From NCBI RefSeq assembly GCF_037975245.1, contig NC_092581.1:12501-76500 (forward strand): DNA of 64,000 bases, given 5' to 3'. Below, in pieces: positions 10,956 to 21,900 of this stretch. Position 1 is the stretch's first letter, and every line of letters begins with the position of its first letter. Origin of the DNA: Apostichopus japonicus (taxonomy: Eukaryota > Echinodermata > Holothuroidea > Aspidochirotida > Stichopodidae). The notes under the pieces were generated by a model. It was not told the origin of the DNA and did no database searches. It saw nothing but the letters and a program-made list of their open reading frames with translations. The translations under genes were made by a program, and so were the position numbers.

Positions 10956-11959
10956 GCCGCGATCTTATACGGTCTCTGGGAACTTTAAGTATTAGAAACG
11001 AACATAGATTGATATCAACTGCTGTCGTGGCGCGGTTGGTTGCTCTGTACCTCGAGAGCGTGACGTATTTTGGATTGCGGGCTCGAGACCAGGTGGGGGC
11101 AGTTAGCTTTTTCCGCGATCTCATACGGTCTCTGGAACTTTAAGTATTAGAAACGAACATAGATTTATATCAACTGCTGTCGTGGCGCGGTTGGTTGCTC
11201 TGTACCTCGAGAGCGTGACGTATTTTGGATCGCGGGCTCGAGACCAGGTGGGGGCAGTTTGCTTTTGCCGCGATCTCATACGGTCTCTGGGAACTTTAAG
11301 TATTAGAAACGAATATACATTTATATCAACTGCTGTCGTGGCGCGGTTGCTTGCTCTGTACCTCGAGAGCGTGACGTATTTTGGATCGCGGGCTCGAGAC
11401 CAGGTGGGGGCAGTTTGCTTTTGCCGCGATCTCATACGGTCTCTGGGAACTTTAAGTATTAGAAACGAACATAGATTTATATCAACTGCTGTCGTGGCGC
11501 GGTTGCTTGCTCTGTACCTCGAGAGCGTGACGTATTTTGGATCGCGGGCTCGAGACCAGGTGGGGGCAGTTTGCTTTTGCCGCGATCTCATACGGTCTCT
11601 GGGAACTTTAAGTATTAGAAACGAACATAGATTTATATCAACTGCTGTCGTGGCGCGGTTGCTTGCTCTGTACCTCGAGAGCGTGACGTATTTTGGATCG
11701 CGGGCTCGAGACCAGGTGGGGGCAGTTTGCTTTTGCCGCGATCTCATACGGTCTCGGGAACTTTAAGTATTAGAAACGAACATAGATTTATATCAACTGC
11801 TGTCGTGGCGCGGTTGCTTGCTCTGTACCTCGAGAGCGTGACGTATTTTGGATCGCGGGCTCGAGACCAGGTGGGGGCAGTTTGCTTTTGCCGCGATCTC
11901 ATACGGTCTCGGGAACTTTAAGTATTAGAAACGAACATAGATTTATATCAACTGCTGTC

Positions 11960-14900
11960 GTGGCGCGGTTGGTTGCTCTGTACCTCGAGAGCGTGACGTA
12001 TTTTGGATCGCGGGCTCGAGACCAGGTGGGGGCAGTTTGCTTTTGCCGCGATCTCATACGGTCTCTGAGAACTTTAAGTATTAGAAACGAACATAGATTT
12101 ATATCAACTGCTGTCGTACCGCGGTTGGTTGTGCTCTGTACCTCGAGAGCGTGACGTATTTTGGATCGCGGGCTCGAGACCAGGTGGGGGCAGTTTGCTT
12201 TTGCCGCGATCTCATACGGTCTCTGGGAACTTTAAGTATTAGAAACGAACATAGATTTATATCAACTGCTGTCGTGGCGCGGTTGCTTGCTCTGTACCTC
12301 GAGAGCGTGACGTATTTTGGATCGCGGGCTCGAGACCAGGTGGGGGCAGTTTGCTTTTGCCGCGATCTCATACGGTCTCTGAGAACTTTAAGTATTAGAA
12401 ACGAACATAGATTTATATCAACTGCTGTCGTGGCGCGGTTGCTTGCTCTGTACCTCGAGAGCGTGACGTATTTTGGATCGCGGGCTCGAGACCAGGTGGG
12501 GGCAGTTTGCTTTTGCCGCGATCTCATACGGTCTCTGGAACTTTAAGTATTAGAAACGAACATAGATTTATATCAACTGCTGTCGTGGCGCGGTTGCTTG
12601 CTCTGTACCTCGAGAGCGTGACGATTTTTGGATCGCGGGCTCGAAACCAGGTGGGGGCAGTTTGCTTTTGCCGCGATCTCATACGGTCTCTGGAACTTTA
12701 AGTATTAGAAACGAACATAGATTTACATCAACTGCTGTCGTGGCGCGGTTGCTTGCTCTGTACCTCGAGAGCGTGACGATTTTTGGATCGCGGGCTCGAA
12801 ACCAGGTGGGGGCAGTTTGCTTTTGCCGCGATCTCATACGGTCTCTGGGAACTTTAAGTATTAGAAACGAACATAGATTTACATCAACTGCTGTCGTGGC
12901 GCGGTTGCTTGCTCTGTACCTCGAGAGCGTGACGATTTTTGGATCGCGGGCTCGAGACCAGGTGGGGGCAGTTTGCTTTTGCCGCGATCTCATACGGTCT
13001 CTGGAACTTTAAGTATTAGAAACGAACATAGATTTATATCAACTGCTGTCGTGGCGCGGTTGGTTGCTCTGTACCTCGAGAGCGTGACGTATTTTGGATC
13101 GCGGGCTCGAGACCAGTTGGGGGCAGTTTGCTTTTGCAGCGATCTCATACGGTCTCTGGGAACTTTAAGTATTAGAAACGAACATAGATTTATATCAACT
13201 GCTGTCGTGGCGCGGTTGGTTGCTCTGTACCTCGAGAGCGTGACGTATTTTGGATCCTGGGATCGAGACCAGGTGGGGGCAGTTGCTTTTGCCGCGATCT
13301 TATACGGTCTCTGGGAACTTTAAGTATTAGAAACGAACATAGATTTATATCAACTGCTGTCGTGGCGCGGTTGGTTGCTCTGTACCTCGAGAGCGTGACG
13401 TATTTTGGATCGCGGGCTCGAGACCAGGTGGGGGCAGTTTGCTTTTGCCGCGATCTTATACGGTCTCTGGGAACTTTAAGTATTAGAAACGAACATAGAT
13501 TTATATCAACTGCTGTCGTGGCGCGGTTGGTTGCTCTGTACCTCGAGAGCGTGACGTATTTTGGATCGCGGGCTCGAGACCAGGTGTGGGCAGTTTGCTT
13601 TTGCCGGGTTCTTATACGGTCTCTGGGAACTTTAAGTATTAGAAACGAACATAGATTTATATCAACTGCAGTCGTGGCGCGGTTGGTTGCTCTGTACCTC
13701 GAGAGCGTGACGTATTTTGGATCGCGGGCTCGAGACCAGGTGGGGGCAGTTTGCTTTTGCCGCGATCTTATACGGTCTCTGGGAACTTTAAGTATTAGAA
13801 ACGAACATAGATTTATATCAACTGCTGTCGTGGCGCGGTTGGTTGCTCTGTACCTCGAGAGCGTGACGTATTTTGGATCGCGGGCATGAGACCAGGTGGG
13901 GGCAGTTTGCTTTTGCCGCGATCTCATACGGTCTCTGGAACTTTAAGTATTAGAAACGAACATAGATTTACATCAACTGCTGTCGTGGCGCGGTTGGTTG
14001 TGCTCTGTACCTCGAGAGCGTGACGTATTTTGGATCGCGGGCTCGAGACCATGTGGGGGCAGTTTGCTTTTGCCGCGATCTCATACGGTCTCTGGAACTT
14101 TAAGTATTAGAAACGAACATAGATTTATATCAACTGCTGTCGTGGCGCGGTTGGTTGTGCTCTGTACCTCGAGAGCGTGACGTATTTTGGATCGCGGGCT
14201 CGAGACCAGGTGGGGGCAGTTTGCTTTTGCCGCGATCTTATACGGTCTCTGGAACTTTAAGTATTAGAAACGAACATAGATTTATATCAACTGCTGTCGT
14301 GGCGCGGTTGGTTGCTCTGTACCTCGAGAGCGTGACGATTTTTGGATCGCGGGCTCGAGACCAGGTGGGGGCAGTTTGCTTTTGCCGCGATCTCATACGG
14401 TCTCTGGAACTTTAAGTATTAGAAACGAACATAGATTTATATCAACTGCTGTCGTGGCGCGGTTGCTTGCTCTGTACCTCGAGAGCGTGACGTATTTTGG
14501 ATCGCGGGCTCGAGACCAGGTGGGGGCAGTTTGCTTTTGCCGCGATCTCATACGGTCTCTGGAAACTTTAAGTATTAGAAACGAACATAGATTTATATCA
14601 ACTGCTGTCGTGGCGCGGTTGGTTGCTCTGTAACTCGAGAGCGTGACGATTTTTGGATCGCGGGCTCGAGACCAGGTGGGGGCAGTTTGCTTTTGCCGCG
14701 ATCTCATACGGTCTCTGGAAACTTTAAGTATTAGAAACGAACATAGATTTATATCAACTGCTGTCGTGGCGCGGTTGGTTGCTCTGTAACTCGAGAGCGT
14801 GACGATTTTTGGATCGCGGGCTCGAGACCAGGTGGGGGCAGTTTGCTTTTGCCGCGATCTTATACGGTCTCTGGGAACTTTAAGTATTAGAAACGAACAT

Positions 14901-17515
14901 AGATTTATATCAACTGCTGTCGTGGCGCGGTTGGTTGCTCTGTACCTCGAGAGCGTGACGTATTTTGGATCGCGGGCTCGAGACCAGGTGGGGGCAGTTT
15001 GCTTTTGCCGCGATCTTATACGGTCTCTGGGAACTTTAAGTATTAGAAACGAACATAGATTTATATCAACTGCTGTCGTGGCGCGGTTGGTTGCTCTGTA
15101 CCTCGAGAGCGTGACGTATTTTGGATCGCGGGCTCGAGACCAGGTGGGGGCAGTTTGCTTTTGCCGGGTTCTTATACGGTATCTGGGAACTTTAAGTATT
15201 AGAAACGAACATAGATTTATATCAACTGCTGTCGTGGCGCGGTTGGTTGCTCTGTACCTCGAGAGCGTGACGTATTTTGGATCGCGGGCTCGAGACCAGG
15301 TGGGGGCAGTTTGCTTTTGCCGCGATCTTATACGATCTCTGGGAACTTTAAGTATTAGAAACGAACATAGATTTATATCAACTGCTGTCGTGGCGCGGTT
15401 GGTTGCTCTGTACCTCGAGAGCGTGACGTATTTTGGATCGCGGGCTCGAGACCAGGTGGGGGCAGTTTGCTTTTGCCGGGTTCTTATACGGTCTCTGGGA
15501 ACTTTAAGTATTAGAAACGAACATAGATTTATATCAACTGCTGTCGTGGCGCGGTTGGTTGTGCTCTGTACCTCGAGAGCGTGACGTATTTTGGATCGCG
15601 GGCTCGAGACCAGGTGGGGGCAGTTTGCTTTTGCCGGGATCTTGTACGGTCTCTGGAACTTTAAGTATTAGAAACGAACATAGATTTATATCAACTGCTG
15701 TCGTGGCGCGGTTGGTTGCTCTGTACCTCGAGAGCGTGACGATTTTTGGATCGCGGGCTCGAGACCAGGTGGGGGCAGTTTGCTTTTGCCGCGATCTCAT
15801 ACGGTCTCTGGGAACTTTAAGTATTAGAAACGAACATAGATTTATATCAACTGCTGTCGTGGCGCGGTTGGTTGCTCTGTACCTCGAGAGCGTGACGTAT
15901 TTTGGATCGCGGGCTCGAGACCAGGTGGGGGCAGTTTGCTTTTGCCGCGATCTCATACGGTCTCTGGAAACTTTAAGTATTAGAAACGAACATAGATTTA
16001 TATCAACTGCTGTCGTGGCGCGGTTGGTTGCTCTGTAACTCGAGAGCGTGACGAATTTTGGATCGCGGGCTCGAGACCAGGTGGGGGCAGTTTGCTTTTG
16101 CCGCGATCTTATACGGTCTCTGGGAACTTTAAGTATTAGAAACGAACATAGATTTATATCAACTGCTGTCGTGGCGCGGTTGGTTGCTCTGTACCTCGAG
16201 AGCGTGACGTATTTTGGATCGCGGGCTCGAGACCAGGTGGGGGCAGTTTGCTTTTGCCGCGATCTTATACGATCTCTGGGAACTTTAAGTATTAGAAACG
16301 AACATAGATTTATATCAACTGCTGTCGTGGCGCGGTTGGTTGCTCTGTACCTCGAGAGCGTGACGTATTTTGGATCGCGGGCTCGAGACCAGGTGGGGGC
16401 AGTTTGCTTTTGCCGCGATCTCATACGGTCTCTGGAAACTTTAAGTATTAGAAACGAACATAGATTTATATCAACTGCTGTCGTGGCGCGGTTGGTTGCT
16501 CTGTAACTCGAGAGCGTGACGAATTTTGGATCGCGGGCTCGAGACCAGGTGGGGGCAGTTTGCTTTTGCCGCGATCTCATACGGTCTCTGGGAACTTTAA
16601 GTATTAGAAACGAACATAGATTTATATCAACTGCTGTCGTGGCGCGGTTGGTTGCTCTGTACCTCGAGAGCGTGACGTATTTTGGATCGCGGGCTCGAGA
16701 CCAGGTGGGGGCAGTTTGCTTTTGCCGCGATCTTATACGATCTCTGGGAACTTTAAGTATTAGAAACGAACATAGATTTATATCAACTGCTGTCGTGGCG
16801 CGGTTGGTTGCTCTGTACCTCGAGAGCGTGACGTATTTTGGATCGCGGGCTCGAGACCAGGTGGGGGCAGTTTGCTTTTGCCGGGTTCTTATACGGTCTC
16901 TGGGAACTTTAAGTATTAGAAACGAACATAGATTTATATCAACTGCTGTCGTGGCGCGGTTGGTTGCTCTGTACCTCGAGAGCGTGACGTATTTTGGATC
17001 GCGGGCTCGAGACCAGGTGGGGGCAGTTTGCTTTTGCCGCGATCTTATACGGTCTCTGGGAACTTTAAGTATTAGAAACGAACATAGATTGATATCAACT
17101 GCTGTCGTGGCGCGGTTGGTTGCTCTGTACCTCGAGAGCGTGACGTATTTTGGATTGCGGGCTCGAGACCAGGTGGGGGCAGTTAGCTTTTTCCGCGATC
17201 TCATACGGTCTCTGGAACTTTAAGTATTAGAAACGAACATAGATTTATATCAACTGCTGTCGTGGCGCGGTTGGTTGCTCTGTACCTCGAGAGCGTGACG
17301 TATTTTGGATCGCGGGCTCGAGACCAGGTGGGGGCAGTTTGCTTTTGCCGCGATCTCATACGGTCTCTGGGAACTTTAAGTATTAGAAACGAATATACAT
17401 TTATATCAACTGCTGTCGTGGCGCGGTTGCTTGCTCTGTACCTCGAGAGCGTGACGTATTTTGGATCGCGGGCTCGAGACCAGGTGGGGGCAGTTTGCTT
17501 TTGCCGCGATCTCAT
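11960..17515 (+). repeat. Large segmental duplication, copy 2 (about 5.5 kb)
   Basis: Partner of 5.88-11.43 kb. Relative to copy 1 it lost one monomer near 12.6 kb, gained two near 14.4-14.8 kb and lost one near 15.4 kb. Several units have C for G in GGTTGSTTGC (for example 12283 against 6202), and there are scattered single-base differences (CTCATA at 7688 against CTTATA at 13613). About three homogeneous monomers (11.43-11.96 kb) separate the copies. The near identity suggests a recent event. Confidence 0.9.
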
Positions 17516-18058
17516 ACGGTCTCTGGAACTTTAAGTATTAGAAACGAACATAGATTTATATCAACTGCTGTCGTGGCGCGGTTGGTTGCTCTGTACCTCG
17601 AGAGCGTGACGTATTTTGGATTGCGGGCTCGAGACCAGGTAGGGGCAGTTTGCTTTTGCCGCGATCTCATACGGTCTCTGGAACTTTAAGTATTAGAAAC
17701 GAACATAGATTTATATCAACTGCTGTCGTGGCGCGGTTGGTTGCTCTGTACCTCGAGAGCGTGACGTATTTTGGATCGCGGGCTCGAGACCAGGTGGGGG
17801 CAGTTTGCTTTTGCCGCGATCTTATACGGTCTCTGGAACTTTAAGTATTAGAAACGAACATAGATTTATATCAACTGCTGTCGTGGCGCGGTTGGTTGCT
17901 CTGTACCTCGAGAGCGTGACGTATTTTGGATCGCGGGCTCGAGACCAGGTGGGGGCAGTTTGCTTTTGCCGCGATCTCATACGGTCTCTGGAACTTTAAG
18001 TATTAGAAACGAACATAGATTTATATCAACTGCTGTCGTGGCGCGGTTGGTTGCTCTG
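17515..18058 (+). repeat. Run of 155-bp units
   Basis: Consecutive monomers carry CTGGAAC (one G lost) with the full G5 run, giving a 155-bp period. Each unit shifts the frame by one, so only a short open frame of about 64 codons appears per unit. Confidence 0.8.
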
Positions 18059-18982
18059 TACCTCGAGAGCGTGACGTATTTTGGATCGCGGGCTCGAGAC
18101 CAGGTGGGGCAGTTTGCTTTTGCCGCGATCTCATACGGTCTCTGGAACTTTAAGTATTAGAAACGAACATAGATTTATATCAACTGCTGTCGTGGCGCGG
18201 TTGGTTGCTCTGTACCTCGAGAGCGTGACGTATTTTGGATCGCGTGCTCGAGACCAGGTGGGGCAGTTTGCTTTTGCCGCGATCTCATACGGTCTCTGGA
18301 ACTTTAAGTATTAGAAACGAACATAGATTTATATCAACTGCTGTCGTGGCGCGGTTGGTTGCTCTGTACCTCGAGAGCGTGACGTATTTTGGATCGCGTG
18401 CTCGAGACCAGGTGGGGCAGTTTGCTTTTGCCGCGATCTCATACGGTCTCTGGAACTTTAAGTATTAGAAACGAACATAGATTTATATCAACTGCTGTCG
18501 TGGCGCGGTTGGTTGCTCTGTACCTCGAGAGCGTGACGTATTTTGGATCGCGTGCTCGAGACCAGGTGGGGCAGTTTGCTTTTGCCGCGATCTCATACGG
18601 TCTCTGGAACTTTAAGTATTAGAAACGAACATAGATTTATATCAACTGCTGTCGTGGCGCGGTTGGTTGCTCTGTACCTCGAGAGCGTGACGTATTTTGG
18701 ATCGCGTGCTCGAGACCAGGTGGGGCAGTTTGCTTTTGCCGCGATCTCATACGGTCTCTGGAACTTTAAGTATTAGAAACGAACATAGATTTATATCAAC
18801 TGCTGTCGTGGCGCGGTTGGTTGCTCTGTACCTCGAGAGCGTGACGTATTTTGGATCGCGTGCTCGAGACCAGGTGGGGCAGTTTGCTTTTGCCGCGATC
18901 TCATACGGTCTCTGGAACTTTAAGTATTAGAAACGAACATAGATTTATATCAACTGCTGTCGTGGCGCGGTTGGTTGCTCTG
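18059..18982 (+). repeat. Six tandem 154-bp units, five carrying a private variant
   Basis: Anchors at 18059, 18213, 18367, 18521, 18675, 18829 and 18983 are exactly 154 bp apart. Each unit lacks one G in GTGGGGC and one in CTGGAAC. The last five also share GATCGCGTGCTCG (T for G), a variant I find nowhere else in the window. They appear identical along their length, so this is a very recent single-monomer amplification. The T lies directly beside the B-box-like motif. Confidence 0.9.
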
Positions 18983-21900
18983 TACCTCGAGAGCGTGACG
19001 TATTTTGGATCGCGGGCTCGAGACCAGGTGGGGGCAGTTTGCTTTTGCCGCGATCTCATACGGTCTCTGGAACTTTAAGTATTAGAAACGAACATAGATT
19101 TATATCAACTGCTGTCGTGGCGCGGTTGGTTGCTCTGTACCTCGAGAGCGTGACGATTTTTGGATCGCGGGCTCGAGACCAGGTGGGGGCAGTTTGCTTT
19201 TGCCGCGATCTTATACGGTCTCTGGAACTTTAAGTATTAGAAACGAACATAGATTTATATCAACTGATGTCGTGGCGCGGTTGGTTGCTCTGTACCTCGA
19301 GAGCGTGACGTATTTTGGATCGCGGGCTCGAGACCAGGTGGGGGCAGTTTGCTTTTGCCGCGATCTTATACGGTCTCTGGAACTTTAAGTATTAGAAACG
19401 AACATAGATTTATATCAACTGATGTCGTGGCGCGGTTGGTTGCTCTGTACCTCGAGAGCGTGACGTATTTTGGATCGCGGGCTCGAGACCAGGTGGGGGC
19501 AGTTTACTTTTGCCGCGATCTTATACGGTCTCTGGGAACTTTAAGTATTAGAAACGAACATAGATTTATATCAACTGCTGTCGTGGCGCGGTTGGTTGCT
19601 CTGTACCTCGAGAGCGTGACGTATTTTGGATCGCGGGCTCGAGACCAGGTGGGGGCAGTTTGCTTTTGCCGCGATCTGGTACGGTCTCTGGGAACTTTAA
19701 GTATTAGAAACGAACATAGATTTATATCAACTGCTGTCGTGGCGCGGTTGGTTGCTCTGTACCTCGAGAGCGTGACGATTTTTGGATCGCGGGCTCGAGA
19801 CCAGGTGGGGGCAGTTTGCTTTTGCCGCGATCTCATACGGTCTCTGGGAACTTTAAGTATTAGAAACGAACATAGATTTATATCAACTGCTGTCGTGGCG
19901 CGGTTGGTTGCTCTGTACCTCGAGAGCGTGACGATTTTTGGATCGCGGGCTCGAGACCAGGTGGGGGCAGTTTGCTTTTGCCGCGATCTTATACGGTCTC
20001 TGGGAACTTTAAGTATTAGAAACGAACATAGATTTATATCAACTGCTGTCGTGGCGCGGTTGGTTGCTCTGTACCTCGAGAGCGTGACGATTTTTGGATC
20101 GCGGGCTCGAGACCACGTGGGGGCAGTTTGCTTTTGCCGCGATCTTATACGGTCTCTGGAACTTTAAGTATTAGAAACGAACATAGATTTATATCAACTG
20201 ATGTCGTGGCGCGGTTGGTTGCTCTGTACCTCGAGAGCGTGACGTATTTTGGATCGCGGGCTCGAGACCAGGTGGGGGCAGTTTGCTTTTGCCGCGATCT
20301 CATACGGTCTCTGAGAACTTTAAGTATTAGAAACGAACAAAGATTTATATCAACTGCTGTCGTGGCGCGGTTGGTTGCTCTGTACCTCGAGAGCGTGACG
20401 TATTTTGGATCGCGGGCTCGAGACCAGGTGGGGGCAGTTTGCTTTTGCCGCGATCTCGTACGGTCTCTGGAACTTTAAGTATTAGAAACGAACATAGATT
20501 TATATCAACTGCTGTCGTGGCGCGGTTGGTTGCTCTGTACCTCGAGAGCGTGACGTATTTTGGATCGCGGGCTCGAGACCAGGTGGGGCAGTTTGCTTTT
20601 GCCGCGATCTCGTACGGTCTCTGGAACTTTAAGTATTAGAAACGAACATAGATTTATATCAACTGCTGTCGTGGCGCGGTTGGTTGCTCTGTACCTCGAG
20701 AGCGTGACGTATTTTGGATCGCGGGCTCGAGACCAGGTGGGGCAGTTTGCTTTTGCCGCGATCTCGTACGGTCTCTGGAACTTTAAGTATTAGAAACGAA
20801 CATAGATTTATATCAACTGCTGTCGTGGCGCGGTTGGTTGCTCTGTACCTCGAGAGCGTGACGTATTTTGGATCGCGGGCTCGAGACCAGGTGGGGCAGT
20901 TTGCTTTTGCCGCGATCTTGTACGGTCTCTGGGAACTTTAAGTATTAGAAACGAACATAGATTTATATCAACTGCTGTCGTGGCGCGGTTTGTTGCTCTG
21001 TAACTCGTGAGCTTGACGTATTTTGGATCGCGGGCTCGAGACCAGGTGGGGGCAGTTTGCTTTTGCCGCGATCTTATACGGTCTCTGGAACTTTAAGTAT
21101 TAGAAACGAACATAGATTTATATCAACTGATGTCGTGGCGCGGTTGGTTGCTCTGTACCTCGAGAGCGTGACGTATTTTGGATCGCGGGCTCGAGACCAG
21201 GTGGGGGCAGTTTGCTTTTGCCGCGATCTCATACGGTCTCTGGGAACTTTAAGTATTAGAAACGAACATAGATTTATATCAACTGCTGTCGTGGCGCGGT
21301 TGGTTGCTCTGTACCTCGAGAGCGTGACGTATTTTGGATCGCGGGCTCGAGACCAGGTGGGGGCAGTTTACTTTTGCCGCGATCTTATACGGTCTCTGGG
21401 AACTTTAAGTATTAGAAACGAACATAGATTTATATCAACTGCTGTCGTGGCGCGGTTGGTTGCTCTGTACCTCGAGAGCGTGACGTATTTTGGATCGCGG
21501 GCTCGAGACCAGGTGGGGGCAGTTTGCTTTTGCCGCGATCTGGTACGGTCTCTGGGAACTTTAAGTATTAGAAACGAACATAGATTTATATCAACTGCTG
21601 TCGTGGCGCGGTTGGTTGCTCTGTACCTCGAGAGCGTGACGATTTTTGGATCGCGGGCTCGAGACCAGGTGGGGGCAGTTTGCTTTTGCCGCGATCTCAT
21701 ACGGTCTCTGGGAACTTTAAGTATTAGAAACGAACATAGATTTATATCAACTGCTGTCGTGGCGCGGTTGGTTGCTCTGTACCTCGAGAGCGTGACGATT
21801 TTTGGATCGCGGGCTCGAGACCAGGTGGGGGCAGTTTGCTTTTGCCGCGATCTTATACGGTCTCTGGGAACTTTAAGTATTAGAAACGAACATAGATTTA

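Larger units (their letters stand above)
10917..10964 (+). other. Inverted repeat within the monomer
   Basis: GATCGCGG (10917-10924) and CCGCGATC (10957-10964) are exact reverse complements separated by 32 nt, with the B-box-like motif, G5 run and T4 in the loop. This 8-bp arm pair is present in most monomers. Variants in the right arm (CCGGGTTC at about 7680, 8930, 9240, 9400, 10800, 13605, 15165, 15476 and 16880; CCGCAATC at 24646 and 26977) are not matched by changes in the left arm, so selection for pairing is not shown. Confidence 0.6.
10861..11016 (+). repeat. Representative 156-bp satellite monomer
   Basis: This unit is used to describe internal structure; equivalent positions recur in nearly all others. 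In order it has AACTGC (10861-10866), an A-box-like motif (10872-10883), a short inverted repeat GCTCT/AGAGC (10886-10903), the palindrome CTCGAG (10895-10900), TGACGT (within 10904-10911), GATCGCGG (10917-10924), a B-box-like motif (10924-10934) overlapping a second CTCGAG (10926-10931), a G5 run, GCAGTT (10943-10948), TTTT (10952-10955), CCGCGATC (10957-10964), and an AT-rich tail with TTTAAGTATTAG. The consensus has 13 CpG dinucleotides. The tail before the next unit contains TTTATATC in most copies (GATATC in the one that follows). Confidence 0.9.
5880..11430 (+). repeat. Large segmental duplication, copy 1 (about 5.5 kb)
   Basis: The ordered series of variant monomers here recurs in 11.96-17.51 kb. 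Shared rare markers include GTACCGCGG (6035/12116), GGATCCTGGGATCG (7328/13253), CGGGCATGAG (7957/13883), CCATGTGGGG (8126/14051), GGGATCTTGTAC (9556/15636), GACGAATTTTGG (9971/16051 and 10439/16519), GATTGATATC (11009/17089), GGATTGCGGG (11073/17153), AGCTTTTTCCGC (11105/17185) and GAATATACAT (11312/17392). Offsets are +6081, +5925, +6236 and +6080 in successive parts, so the copies differ by gain or loss of whole monomers. Confidence 0.9.

Noticed and set aside
9454-11124. Long minus-strand open frame (556 codons), with a near twin at 15534-17204
   Set aside because: It is ten and a half copies of one 52-residue word set by the 156-bp period, overlaps equally open plus-strand frames, and ends at a length-variant monomer. 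No sign of a real gene.
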